From NCBI RefSeq assembly GCF_900107685.1, contig NZ_FNRQ01000011.1:62001-126000 (forward strand): a stretch of 64,000 nt of DNA. Direction: 5' to 3'. A program made the translations under genes and the position numbers. Positions 17,395-25,675 of the stretch are shown here, piece by piece. A model generated the notes under the pieces. It did no database searches. It was given only the letters and a program-made list of their open reading frames with translations, and was not told where the DNA came from. The DNA comes from Paraburkholderia sartisoli. Its GTDB lineage: Bacteria > Pseudomonadota > Gammaproteobacteria > Burkholderiales > Burkholderiaceae. Numbering within the stretch: position 1 is the first letter of the stretch; each line of letters starts with the position of its first letter.

Positions 17395-17838
17395 ATGCCG
17401 TTGCGTTTGCCGGTTGCATGGAAGTTCGCCGTGAGCGCCACGCTCGTGGCATGCGCGGCCGCGCTGGCAGGCTGCGCCTCGGAGCCGGCCGGGCCCGTTC
17501 CGTATAAGGACGTGCCTGTCGCGCGCATCGTCAAGCCTGGCTACACGCAGCCCGAAGCCGGCAAGATCGCGGTCGACGTCCGGCGCGAGCGCTCGGGCGA
17601 CGTCGTGATCCGCTTTCGCGACGCGCTCGTGTATGTCGACGGCGAGCAGGTCACCGATCTGATGAACGGCGAGCGCGTGATCTTCTATCTCAGCCCGGGC
17701 ATGCACCGGATCGCCGTGTCGACGCAATTCGATCCCGTCGTCGAGATGCAGTTCATGGTCACGGACCGCTACACGAACCACGCGAGTGTCACGTTCAACC
17801 CGGATCATCGCATCCAGTTGCGGCGCGTGCCGAAGTGA
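17395..17838 (+). CDS. Small outer-membrane-type lipoprotein of unknown function
   Basis: 147 residues from ATG 17395, with GGGGAG upstream. Basic N-terminus, hydrophobic core and lipobox LAGC (cysteine about residue 25), so the mature protein is lipid-anchored. The rest is a beta-rich domain (IAVDVRRERSGDVVIRFRDA; FYLSPGMHRIAVSTQFDP) with no named family that I recognise. The +2 residue is Ala, compatible with sorting to the outer membrane. Confidence 0.7.
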   Translation: MPLRLPVAWKFAVSATLVACAAALAGCASEPAGPVPYKDVPVARIVKPGYTQPEAGKIAVDVRRERSGDVVIRFRDALVYVDGEQVTDLMNGERVIFYLSPGMHRIAVSTQFDPVVEMQFMVTDRYTNHASVTFNPDHRIQLRRVPK

Positions 17839-18001
17839 CGGGACGTGACGAGGGCCGCCACCTGTCGGCACGATGCAACTTCGACGCGCGTTTCACGCGA
17901 ATAGTCCGTAACATGATGGCCGCCCCCTTCGCCGTATCCGGACCCGCCGCGCGCATGTGCGGCCGCGGCCCGTCGGCCGCTGTTATCAAGGTAATGAAAC
18001 G

Positions 18002-18979
18002 ATGCTGATCAACTGTGCTGCATACCAGGACGGCCGGAAACTGGCCGACATCGAGGTCGACGACATCAGCGTTTATGTGGCCAAGCCCGAATGCTTCGTC
18101 TGGGTCGCATTGAAGGATCCGGGCCCCGGCGAGCTCGACGTGATGAAGCACGAGTTCGGCCTGCATGAACTGGCGATCGAAGACGTCCGCAACGGCCATC
18201 AGCGCCCGAAAATCGAGGAATACGGCGACTCGCTGTTCGCGGTGATGCACACCATCGAAATGGACGAGGAGGGCGAGCTGCTGATCGGCGAAATGGACGT
18301 ATTCGTCGGTCCGAACTATGTGCTCTCGGTGCGCAACCGGAGCCGCCTCGGCTTCCAGGAAGTGCGCGCGCGCTGCGAGCGCGAGCCGAATCTGCTCAAG
18401 GAAGGTTCGGCGTTCGTGCTGTACGCGCTCGCCGACAACCTCGTCGACCGTTACTTTCCGGTTCTCGAAAAGATCGGCGCCGAAATCGAGGAGATCGAGG
18501 ACCGCATCTTCGGCAAGCACACCCTCGCCGCGTCGCGCGCGATCATCGAGGACCTGTATGCGTTGAAGCGCCGTCTCGTGCTGCTCGAACATCACATCGC
18601 GCCGCTTCTCGAAGGCATCGGCCAGTTGACGGGCGGGCGTATTCCGGCGATCTGCCAGGGCATGCAGGCGTACTTTCGCGACGTCTACGACCACCTCGAC
18701 CGGATCGTGCGCACGATCGAAGGCCGTCGCGACATGATCGTCACCGCCGTGCAGGTCAATCTCGGCATGATCTCGCTCGCCGAGAACGAAGTGACCAAAC
18801 GCCTTGGTTCGTTCGCCGCGCTTTTCGCGGTGCCCACGATGATCGCCGGTATCTACGGGATGAATTTCCAGGAGATCCCCGAGCTGCACTGGCAATACGG
18901 CTATCCAGCGTGCGTGGCGGTGATGGCGCTGCTCGACGGGTTCCTGTACTGGCGCTTCAAGAAAGCCAACTGGCTGTGA
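18002..18979 (+). CDS. corA: CorA-family magnesium/cobalt transporter
   Basis: 325 residues. A cytoplasmic alpha/beta domain and long helices precede two C-terminal membrane helices. The family signature is present as YGMNF (near residue 287) at the end of the first helix, and the charged KKANWL tail is typical. It conducts Mg2+ (also Co2+ or Ni2+) as a pentamer in the inner membrane. Start ATG 18002 (MLINCAAYQDG) because homology begins there; AAGG lies 11 bases upstream. Confidence 0.9.
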   Translation: MLINCAAYQDGRKLADIEVDDISVYVAKPECFVWVALKDPGPGELDVMKHEFGLHELAIEDVRNGHQRPKIEEYGDSLFAVMHTIEMDEEGELLIGEMDVFVGPNYVLSVRNRSRLGFQEVRARCEREPNLLKEGSAFVLYALADNLVDRYFPVLEKIGAEIEEIEDRIFGKHTLAASRAIIEDLYALKRRLVLLEHHIAPLLEGIGQLTGGRIPAICQGMQAYFRDVYDHLDRIVRTIEGRRDMIVTAVQVNLGMISLAENEVTKRLGSFAALFAVPTMIAGIYGMNFQEIPELHWQYGYPACVAVMALLDGFLYWRFKKANWL

Positions 18980-19214
18980 ACGCGGTCGCGTTGCACCCGC
19001 AGCGCAGCTCGCGACCATGACCGGCGTCATTGTCGTGCGCTTCGTGCTTGCACCGCACGCAATAAAGGGCCAGCATAAGCGGCCCGCCGGCGTACAACCA
19101 TGCACCGGACGGGATATCTCGTCAGAACGTAGCCTCGTGGCATACCACGGCGACCCCATGGGTTGCATGCGGCACGCGCGCTGCGGGACGTGTGCGCTGC
19201 AGCACCGCCTGCCG

Positions 19215-19264
19215 TTGACATCTCCGGCAGGCTGCGTTGAGAATAGGCCTCGCAAACGTTTGCG
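19215..19264 (+). promoter_or_regulatory. rbs operon promoter with LacI-type operator
   Basis: A perfect -35 TTGACA (19215-19220) and an 18-bp spacer lead to GAGAAT (19239-19244). These are followed at once by the 14-bp palindrome CGCAAACGTTTGCG (19251-19264) over the expected start of transcription. The palindrome has the central CG of LacI/RbsR/PurR operators. A repressor bound there would block the rbs promoter; RbsR at 23392 is the likely ligand. The rest of the 18980-19311 gap shows nothing else that I can support. Confidence 0.75.
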
Positions 19265-19311
19265 CACAATCACAAATACGGCTCGCACGGAGCCAACAAC
19301 AGGAGATACGC

Positions 19312-20268
19312 ATGAACCACCGCATTCGTCGCCGCGTCCTGGCGGCCACTGTCGTGCTCACCGCCGCCGCCGTTCTGCCGATGTCAGGCGCATACGCGCA
19401 GGCGGCCCACAAGCCGAAGGTCGCGCTCGTCATGAAGTCCCTCGCCAACGAGTTCTTCCTCACCATGGAAACCGGCGCGAAGGACTACCAGAAACACAAT
19501 CCCAACAACTTCGACCTGATCACGAACGGCATCAAGGACGAGACCGATACCGCGAACCAGATCCGCATCGTCGAGCAGATGATCGTGTCGAAGGTGGATG
19601 CGATCGTGCTCGCACCGGCTGATTCGAAGGCGCTCGTACCGGTCGTGAAGAAGGCCGTCGACGCCGGCATCATTGTCGTGAACATCGACAACCGGCTCGA
19701 TCCGGACGTGCTGAAGTCGAAGGACCTCAACGTGCCGTTCGTCGGCCCGGATAACCGCAAGGGCGCGCAGAAGGTCGGCGACTTTCTCGCGAAGAAGCTG
19801 AAGGCCGGTGACGAAGTCGGGATCATCGAAGGCGTGTCGACGACCACCAACGCGCAGCAACGCACAGCGGGCTTCAAGGACGCGATGCAGACGGTCGGCG
19901 CGAAGGTCGTGTCCGTGCAGTCGGGCGAATGGGAAATCGACAAGGGCAACGCGGTCGCCTCGGCGATGCTGAGCGAGCATCCGAACATCAAGGCGCTGCT
20001 GGCCGGCAACGACAACATGGCGATCGGCGCCGTGTCGGCGGTGCGTGCGGCGGGCAAGCAGGGCAAGGTCTATGTGGTCGGCTATGACGACATCAACGCG
20101 ATCAAGCCGATGCTGAAGGACGGCCGCGTGCTCGCCACCGCCGACCAGTACGCGGCAAAGCAGGCCGTGTTCGGCATCGACACCGCGCTGAAGGCGCTCA
20201 GCGAGCACAAGAAGCAGTCGGAGCTGTCCGGCGTGGTTGAAACGCCGGTCGACCTCGTCACGAAGTAA
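19312..20268 (+). CDS. rbsB: Ribose-type ABC transporter periplasmic binding protein
   Basis: 318 residues. Signal peptide at 1-27 (MNHRIRRRVLAATVVLTAAA, cleavage after AYA). The mature part is a type 1 sugar-binding protein: KPKVALVMKSLANEFFLTM, VDAIVLAPADSKALVPVVKK, VVNIDNRLDP and LLAGNDNMAIGAV. It captures ribose or a similar sugar for the RbsAC pump, and such proteins can also dock on chemoreceptors. First gene of rbsB-A-C-R-K. AGGAG upstream of ATG 19312. Confidence 0.88.
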   Translation: MNHRIRRRVLAATVVLTAAAVLPMSGAYAQAAHKPKVALVMKSLANEFFLTMETGAKDYQKHNPNNFDLITNGIKDETDTANQIRIVEQMIVSKVDAIVLAPADSKALVPVVKKAVDAGIIVVNIDNRLDPDVLKSKDLNVPFVGPDNRKGAQKVGDFLAKKLKAGDEVGIIEGVSTTTNAQQRTAGFKDAMQTVGAKVVSVQSGEWEIDKGNAVASAMLSEHPNIKALLAGNDNMAIGAVSAVRAAGKQGKVYVVGYDDINAIKPMLKDGRVLATADQYAAKQAVFGIDTALKALSEHKKQSELSGVVETPVDLVTK

Positions 20269-20277
20269 ATCGCAGGA

Positions 20278-20329
20278 AAGCGGCGACGGCGCCTGGCTCC
20301 ACGGGGAACCGTGAGCCGGCGCCGCTTTT
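20278..20329 (+). terminator. Long stem-loop with T-run between rbsB and rbsA
   Basis: A bulged hairpin (stems GGCGCC, GGCTC and ACGG closing on a GGAA loop, flanked by AAGC/GCTT) is followed by TTTTC. Such structures after binding-protein genes act as partial terminators or protect the upstream message, so that more RbsB than RbsAC is made. The remaining 283 bp to rbsA (20330-20612) hold no gene that I can support. Confidence 0.65.
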
Positions 20330-20612
20330 CAACGTACGCTCAAGAAAGGCGCGCCGCTGCCGTTATTGCAAAGATAGACGTCATGGCGACAGCCAGCGGC
20401 ACCGCGCGTACCCATCCATGCCGGAAGGGGCGCCGCATGGTTCGGTCACGCGAGCGGGTCTGCGCCTGAAGCACGGCTTCCGGCCCGCCTGCAAGGCCGA
20501 AAGCCCTGTAACCATGACCCCGGCAGCCGGCCACTGGCCTTCGTTTCGCGGCAGGGTATGACGCGAAAACCGGCACGAAAGCCGGCGTGGACGCTGCAAG
20601 AACAGGATTGCG

Positions 20613-22205
20613 ATGGATCTGACTGCTCACGAAGCCCAGCCGGCCATTTTATCCGTCACCGGCATCGGCAAGACGTATGTCGAACCGGTGCTCGCCAGTG
20701 TCGACCTCGACCTGCATGCAGGCGAGGTGCTGGCGCTCACCGGCGAGAACGGTGCCGGCAAGAGCACGCTGTCGAAAATCATCGGCGGACTGGTCGATCC
20801 GACGACCGGCACGATGCGCCTCGGCGGCAGCGCGTACGCGCCCGTCAGCCGGAGCGCGGCGGAGGCACTTGGCGTACGGATGGTGATGCAGGAGCTGAAC
20901 CTGCTGCCGACGCTCTCGGTGGCGGAAAACCTGTTCCTGAACCGCCTGCCGCAAAGCGGGTTGCTGCGCCTCGGCTGGATCGACCGCCGCAGGCTGCGCG
21001 AAAACGCGCGCGAGGCGATGGCGCAGGTCGGGCTCGATGCGATCGATCCGGACACGCTCGTCGGCGAACTCGGCATCGGGCACCAGCAGATGGTCGAGAT
21101 CGCGCGCAACCTGATCGGCGATTGCCGCGTGCTGATTCTCGACGAACCGACCGCGATGCTGACCTCGCGCGAAGTCGACCTGCTGTTCGAGCAGATCGCA
21201 CGGCTGAAAGCGCGCGGCGTGGCGCTCGTCTACATCTCGCACCGGCTCGAGGAGCTGGCGCGTGTCGCTGAACAGATCGCGATCCTGCGCGACGGCAGGC
21301 TGGTACACGTGGACCGGATGGCGAACCTGACGAGCGACCAGATCGTCACGCTGATGGTGGGCCGCGAGATCGGCGAGCGCATCGATCTCGGCGTGCGAAA
21401 CATCGGCGCGCCGCTTCTGAAGGTGGAAGGCATGGGCCGCGGCGACGTCGTGCGCGACGTGTCGTTCGAGGTGCGCGCCGGCGAGATTTTCGGCGTGAGC
21501 GGGCTGATCGGCGCGGGCCGCACGGAACTGATGCGGCTGATTTACGGCGCCGACGTGAAGGATCACGGCACGGTATCGCTCGCGCCCACGCCGGGCGCGG
21601 CGCCGCTGCCGGTGCGGATCGCGACGCCGTCCGACGCGGTGCGCGAGGGCATCGCGCTCATCACCGAGGACCGCAAGGGCGAAGGCCTGCTGCTGCCGCT
21701 GCCGATCGCCGCGAACGTGTCGCTGGGCAACGTCGGCAGCGTCGCGCGTCATGGCGTGGTCGACGCGAAACGCGAAAACGCGCTCGCGATGAAGCAGATC
21801 CAGGCGATGCGGATTCGCAGCGCCGGGCCCGCGCAACCGGTCGGCGAGCTGTCGGGCGGCAACCAGCAGAAGGTGGTGATCGGCCGCTGGCTCGCGCGCG
21901 ACTGCAAGGTGCTGCTGTTCGACGAACCGACCCGCGGCATCGACGTCGGCGCGAAGTTCGATATCTACGGCCTGATGGGCGCGCTTGCGCGCGAGGGCCG
22001 GGCGCTCGTCGTGGTGTCGAGCGACCTGCGCGAGCTGATGCTGATCTGCGACCGGATCGGCGTGATGTCGGCGGGACGGATGACCGGGATTTTCAACCGG
22101 GACGACTGGTCGCAGGACGCGCTGCTCGCAGCGGCGTTCGCCGGTTACCGGAGTCGCGAGGCGCTGCTCCACGCACCCGAAACGAATGAAGCAGGGAGTA
22201 TGTGA
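20613..22205 (+). CDS. rbsA: Ribose-type ABC transporter ATPase (two nucleotide-binding domains)
   Basis: 530 residues, two fused ABC domains. Domain 1 has Walker A GENGAGKST (about residue 46-54), Walker B LILDEPTA and a degenerate signature GELGIGHQQM. Domain 2 has a degenerate Walker A (GLIGAGRTEL) but an intact signature LSGGNQQK and LLFDEPTRG. This asymmetry, with one catalytically complete composite site, is usual in RbsA/MglA. It powers sugar uptake through RbsC. The last codons overlap the start of rbsC. Confidence 0.9.
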   Translation: MDLTAHEAQPAILSVTGIGKTYVEPVLASVDLDLHAGEVLALTGENGAGKSTLSKIIGGLVDPTTGTMRLGGSAYAPVSRSAAEALGVRMVMQELNLLPTLSVAENLFLNRLPQSGLLRLGWIDRRRLRENAREAMAQVGLDAIDPDTLVGELGIGHQQMVEIARNLIGDCRVLILDEPTAMLTSREVDLLFEQIARLKARGVALVYISHRLEELARVAEQIAILRDGRLVHVDRMANLTSDQIVTLMVGREIGERIDLGVRNIGAPLLKVEGMGRGDVVRDVSFEVRAGEIFGVSGLIGAGRTELMRLIYGADVKDHGTVSLAPTPGAAPLPVRIATPSDAVREGIALITEDRKGEGLLLPLPIAANVSLGNVGSVARHGVVDAKRENALAMKQIQAMRIRSAGPAQPVGELSGGNQQKVVIGRWLARDCKVLLFDEPTRGIDVGAKFDIYGLMGALAREGRALVVVSSDLRELMLICDRIGVMSAGRMTGIFNRDDWSQDALLAAAFAGYRSREALLHAPETNEAGSM

Positions 22206-23224
22206 TGACAAATCTGACGAACCAGCCAGACGCCGCGCCGCCGGATGATCCGTCGGCGCCGGTGCCGGCCGGCAAGCCAGCCGGGACGCGCCTCGGCCTG
22301 TCGAATTACCTGGGTCTCGCCGGCGCGCTGCTGGCGATGATCGCGCTCTTCTCGGTGCTGAGCGCGCATTTCCTGACGTACGAGACGTTCGTCACGATCG
22401 CCAACCAGATTCCCGATCTCGTCGTGATGTCGGTTGGCATGACGTTCGTGCTGATCATCGCCGGGATCGACCTGTCGGTGGGCTCGGTGCTGGCGCTCGG
22501 CGCCTCGGTGGTGAGCGTGGCCGCGCTGAAATGGGGCTGGGGCGCGTTTCCCGCGGCGCTGATCGGCCTCGCGGCCGCCGCGCTGACGGGCACGGTCACG
22601 GGCGCGGTCACGGTTGGCTGGCGAATTCCGTCGTTTATCGTATCGCTGGGCGTGCTGGAAGCCGCGCGCGGCCTCGCGTACCAGATGACGAACTCGCGCA
22701 CGGCCTACATCGGCGATGCCTTCGACTTTCTGTCGAACCCGATCGCCGTCGGCATCTCGCCGGCGTTCCTGATCGCGGTGGCGGTGATGATCGTCGCGCA
22801 GTTCGTGCTCACGCGTACCGTGTTTGGCCGCTACCTGGTCGGCATCGGCACGAACGAGGAGGCGGTGCGGCTCGCGGGTGTCAATCCGCGGCCTTACAAG
22901 GTCATTGTGTTCGCGCTGATGGGCGCGCTGTCGGGGCTGGCTGCGCTGTTCCAGATCTCGCGGCTCGAGGCGGCGGATCCGAACGCGGGCGTCGGGCTCG
23001 AACTGCAGGTGATCGCCGCCGTGGTGATCGGCGGAACGAGCCTGATGGGCGGGCGCGGCTCGGTGATCAGCACGTTTTTCGGCGTGTTGATCATCTCGGT
23101 GCTGGCAGCCGGACTCGCGCAGATCGGCGCGAACGAGCCGACCAAGCGCATCATCACCGGGTCGGTGATCGTGGTCGCGGTCGTGCTCGACACGTATCGC
23201 AGCCGCCGCAAACGCAAGGCGTGA
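22205..23224 (+). CDS. rbsC: Ribose-type ABC transporter permease
   Basis: 339 residues. A Pro/Ala-rich hydrophilic N-terminus of about 30 residues precedes eight to ten membrane segments. Family motifs are VVMSVGMTFVLIIAGIDLSV and VIGGTSLMGGRGS. ATG at 22205 overlaps the rbsA stop (TGATG), showing translational coupling; a GTG one codon earlier is also open. It forms the inner membrane channel of the sugar importer. Confidence 0.9.
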   Translation: MTNLTNQPDAAPPDDPSAPVPAGKPAGTRLGLSNYLGLAGALLAMIALFSVLSAHFLTYETFVTIANQIPDLVVMSVGMTFVLIIAGIDLSVGSVLALGASVVSVAALKWGWGAFPAALIGLAAAALTGTVTGAVTVGWRIPSFIVSLGVLEAARGLAYQMTNSRTAYIGDAFDFLSNPIAVGISPAFLIAVAVMIVAQFVLTRTVFGRYLVGIGTNEEAVRLAGVNPRPYKVIVFALMGALSGLAALFQISRLEAADPNAGVGLELQVIAAVVIGGTSLMGGRGSVISTFFGVLIISVLAAGLAQIGANEPTKRIITGSVIVVAVVLDTYRSRRKRKA

Positions 23225-23391
23225 CGCGAGGTTGCAGGCGGGGATAGCAACAGCTGTAGTGACAAAGGCAGTGGCAGTCGAAGCAAAATGAAACTGGGGC
23301 CAGTCATCGATTGAGAAAGCCGGCGGGTATGCGTGAACGCATTGCGTGACAGACCGGTCAGCGACAAGAACGAGCAGGAGAGGAACGGGTT

Positions 23392-24441
23392 ATGGCGACG
23401 ATCAAGGATGTGGCGGCCGTGGCCGGCGTGTCGTTTACGACGGTGTCGCATGTGGTCAACAATTCGCGGCCGGTGTCGGCCGACGTGCGCGCGAAGGTGG
23501 AGCGCGCGATCAGCCAGCTGCACTATGTGCCGTCGGCGGTCGCGCGTTCGCTGAAGGCGCGCGCCACCGCGACGATCGGTCTCGTGGTGCCGAACAGCAC
23601 GAATCCGTATTTCGCGGAGCTTGCGCGCGGCGTCGAGGACGGTTGCGCGCGCAACGGCTACTGCGTGTTCTTCTGCAATTCCGACGACGATCCCGCGAAG
23701 CAGCGCAACTACCTGCGCGTGCTGCAGGAAAAGCGCATCGACGGGCTGATCATCGCCTCGGCCGGCGACGACTCCGTGCTCGCGCAGAGTCTTGCCGACG
23801 CGCGCGAGCCGCTCGTGATCGTCGATCGCAACGTCGAGGGGCTCAACGCCGACCTGGTTCAGATCGACCATGAAAAGGGCGCCTATCTGGCGACGCGGCA
23901 TCTGCTCGAACTCGGCCATGCGCGGGTCGGCTGCATCACGGGCCCCGTCGAAACGGCGGTGAGCGCGATGCGCGTACACGGCTTCATTCGCGCGATGACG
24001 GAGCGCGGCATCGAAATTCCGGCGGGCGCGATCGTCGAAAGCGATTTTTCGGGGATGGGCGGCCATCGCGCCGCGAGCCAGCTGTTCAACACGGTGGCCC
24101 CGAGCGCGATTTTCGCGGGCAACGACATGATGGGCATCGGCGCGCTGCGCGCCGCGGCCGAGCGCGGCATCAGCGTGCCGCGCGACTGCTCGATCATCGG
24201 CTTCGACGACATCGAACTGGGACGCTTCACGTATCCGGCGCTGTCGACGGTCGGACAATCGGTGCGCGCGCTCGGCGACATGGCCGCGCAGACGCTGCTC
24301 GAACGCATCACGGGCGCCGCCGACGCGCCCACCCGCCGGCGCGTCGTGGCGCCGCGGCTGATCATCCGCGAGTCGACTTCGGCGTTCATGAGCGCATCGC
24401 GCCGTCACGCCGCGGCCGGCAGCCACGCGGGCAAGCCCTGA
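23392..24441 (+). CDS. rbsR: LacI-family regulator of the ribose operon (RbsR-like)
   Basis: 349 residues. Canonical LacI N-terminus MATIKDVAAVAGVSFTTVSH with hinge VARSLKARATATIGLVVPNS, then a periplasmic-binding-type sensor domain (DRNVEGLNADLVQIDHEKGA; FAGNDMMGIGALRAAAERGI). It sits between the permease and ribokinase genes. The LacI-type palindrome at 19251-19264 is its expected site. The tail after residue 330 (SASRRHAAAGSHAGKP) is unusual but short. Confidence 0.87.
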   Translation: MATIKDVAAVAGVSFTTVSHVVNNSRPVSADVRAKVERAISQLHYVPSAVARSLKARATATIGLVVPNSTNPYFAELARGVEDGCARNGYCVFFCNSDDDPAKQRNYLRVLQEKRIDGLIIASAGDDSVLAQSLADAREPLVIVDRNVEGLNADLVQIDHEKGAYLATRHLLELGHARVGCITGPVETAVSAMRVHGFIRAMTERGIEIPAGAIVESDFSGMGGHRAASQLFNTVAPSAIFAGNDMMGIGALRAAAERGISVPRDCSIIGFDDIELGRFTYPALSTVGQSVRALGDMAAQTLLERITGAADAPTRRRVVAPRLIIRESTSAFMSASRRHAAAGSHAGKP

Positions 24442-24494
24442 GCACACGGGTTGCCGCGCGGCATCGCGATTCTGAAAGACTGAGGGAGAGAGAA

Positions 24495-25421
24495 GTGGCA
24501 ACAGAAGCAACGCGCGGCCGGGTTGCCGTGGTGGGCAGCCTGAACATGGATCTCGTCGCGCGTGCGCCGCGCCTGCCGCGCCCGGGCGAGACGCTCGCCG
24601 GACACGCGTTCGCGCAGGTCGCGGGCGGCAAGGGCGGCAATCAGGCCGTCGCCGCTGCGCGGCTCGGCGCGCAGGTCGCGATGATCGGGTGCGTCGGCGC
24701 CGACGCGAACGGCGCACAGTTGCGCGCCGGCCTCGAAGCCGAAGGCATCGACTGCGCGGCGCTCGAAACCAGCGATGTCACGTCCACGGGCGTCGCGCTC
24801 ATCATCGTCGACGACGGCAGCCAGAACGCGATCGTGATCGTGGCCGGCAGCAACGGCGAAGTCACACCCGCGAGCATCGCGCGCCACGAAGCGGCGCTGG
24901 CCGCCGCGGATGTCGTCGTGTGCCAGCTGGAAACGCCTCCCGAGACCGTCAGGGCGGCGCTTGCGACCGCGCGGCGCATGGGCAGGACCGTCATCCTGAA
25001 TCCGGCGCCGGCGGTCGGCCCCTTGCCGGCCGACTGGCTTCCGCTCGTCGATTACCTGATTCCGAACGAACTCGAGGCGGCGACCCTGACCGGCCTGCCG
25101 GCCGGCACGCCCGAGGAAGCCGCCGTGGCCGCGGCGGCGCTGCGCGAGGCGGGCGCGCGCAACGTGCTCGTTACGCTGGGTGCGCAGGGCGTCCACGTCG
25201 CGCTGGAAAGTGGTGAATCCGCGCACTACGCCGCGCCGAAGGTGAAAGCCGTCGATACGACAGCGGCGGGCGACACGTTCATCGGCGGCCTCGCGGCGCA
25301 GCTCGCGGCTGGTGCGCCGGTCGACGCGGCCATCCGGTTCGCGCAGCGGGCCGCGGCGCTCTCGGTCACGCGCGAAGGTGCGCAGCCTTCGATTCCGCAT
25401 CGCGCGGAAGTGACGGGCTAA
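24495..25421 (+). CDS. rbsK: Ribokinase
   Basis: 308 residues. GSLNMDLVARAPRLPRPGET and AGGKGGNQAVAAARLG are the ribokinase substrate-binding signature, and DTTAAGDTFIGG (about residue 253-264) is the catalytic motif with its Asp base. It phosphorylates D-ribose to ribose-5-phosphate. The start is GTG at 24495 with GGGAGAG just upstream; no ATG fits. The gene ends the rbs cluster, and a terminator follows at 25472. No rbsD pyranase is present. Confidence 0.9.
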   Translation: MATEATRGRVAVVGSLNMDLVARAPRLPRPGETLAGHAFAQVAGGKGGNQAVAAARLGAQVAMIGCVGADANGAQLRAGLEAEGIDCAALETSDVTSTGVALIIVDDGSQNAIVIVAGSNGEVTPASIARHEAALAAADVVVCQLETPPETVRAALATARRMGRTVILNPAPAVGPLPADWLPLVDYLIPNELEAATLTGLPAGTPEEAAVAAAALREAGARNVLVTLGAQGVHVALESGESAHYAAPKVKAVDTTAAGDTFIGGLAAQLAAGAPVDAAIRFAQRAAALSVTREGAQPSIPHRAEVTG

Positions 25422-25471
25422 CCGGACCGTCCTTCAGCGGCGCGCCGGCCAACGTCTGATCTGCCGGCTGA

Positions 25472-25500
25472 CAAACGGCCATCTGGATGATGGCGTTTTG
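25472..25500 (+). terminator. Terminator-like stem-loop after rbsK
   Basis: CAAACGGCCATC and GATGGCGTTTTG form a 12-bp stem with two imperfections and a 5-base loop. The right arm contains four T residues and is followed by TAATAT. Confidence 0.6.
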
Positions 25501-25675
25501 TAATATGTACCTCGATGCGCCGCAACATGAATCAGACGAGATAAAAACTTCAAGTCCTGTTCAGGCGTGCCGTAAACACGTCCAAGCGACGGTATCTACG
25601 CCGGAGCAAACGTGTGCGCGGCGGATCCAGATACCACGCATGCGAATTCTCATCCGATGGCACACGGGAAGAAGC

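Noticed and set aside
20649..22211. 520-codon minus-strand frame over rbsA
   Set aside because: Shadow of a certain ABC ATPase gene.
25530..25600. Possible sigma-28 promoter before the chemoreceptor gene
   Set aside because: A TAAAAACT-like -35 exists but no GCCGATAA-like -10 at 11 bases.
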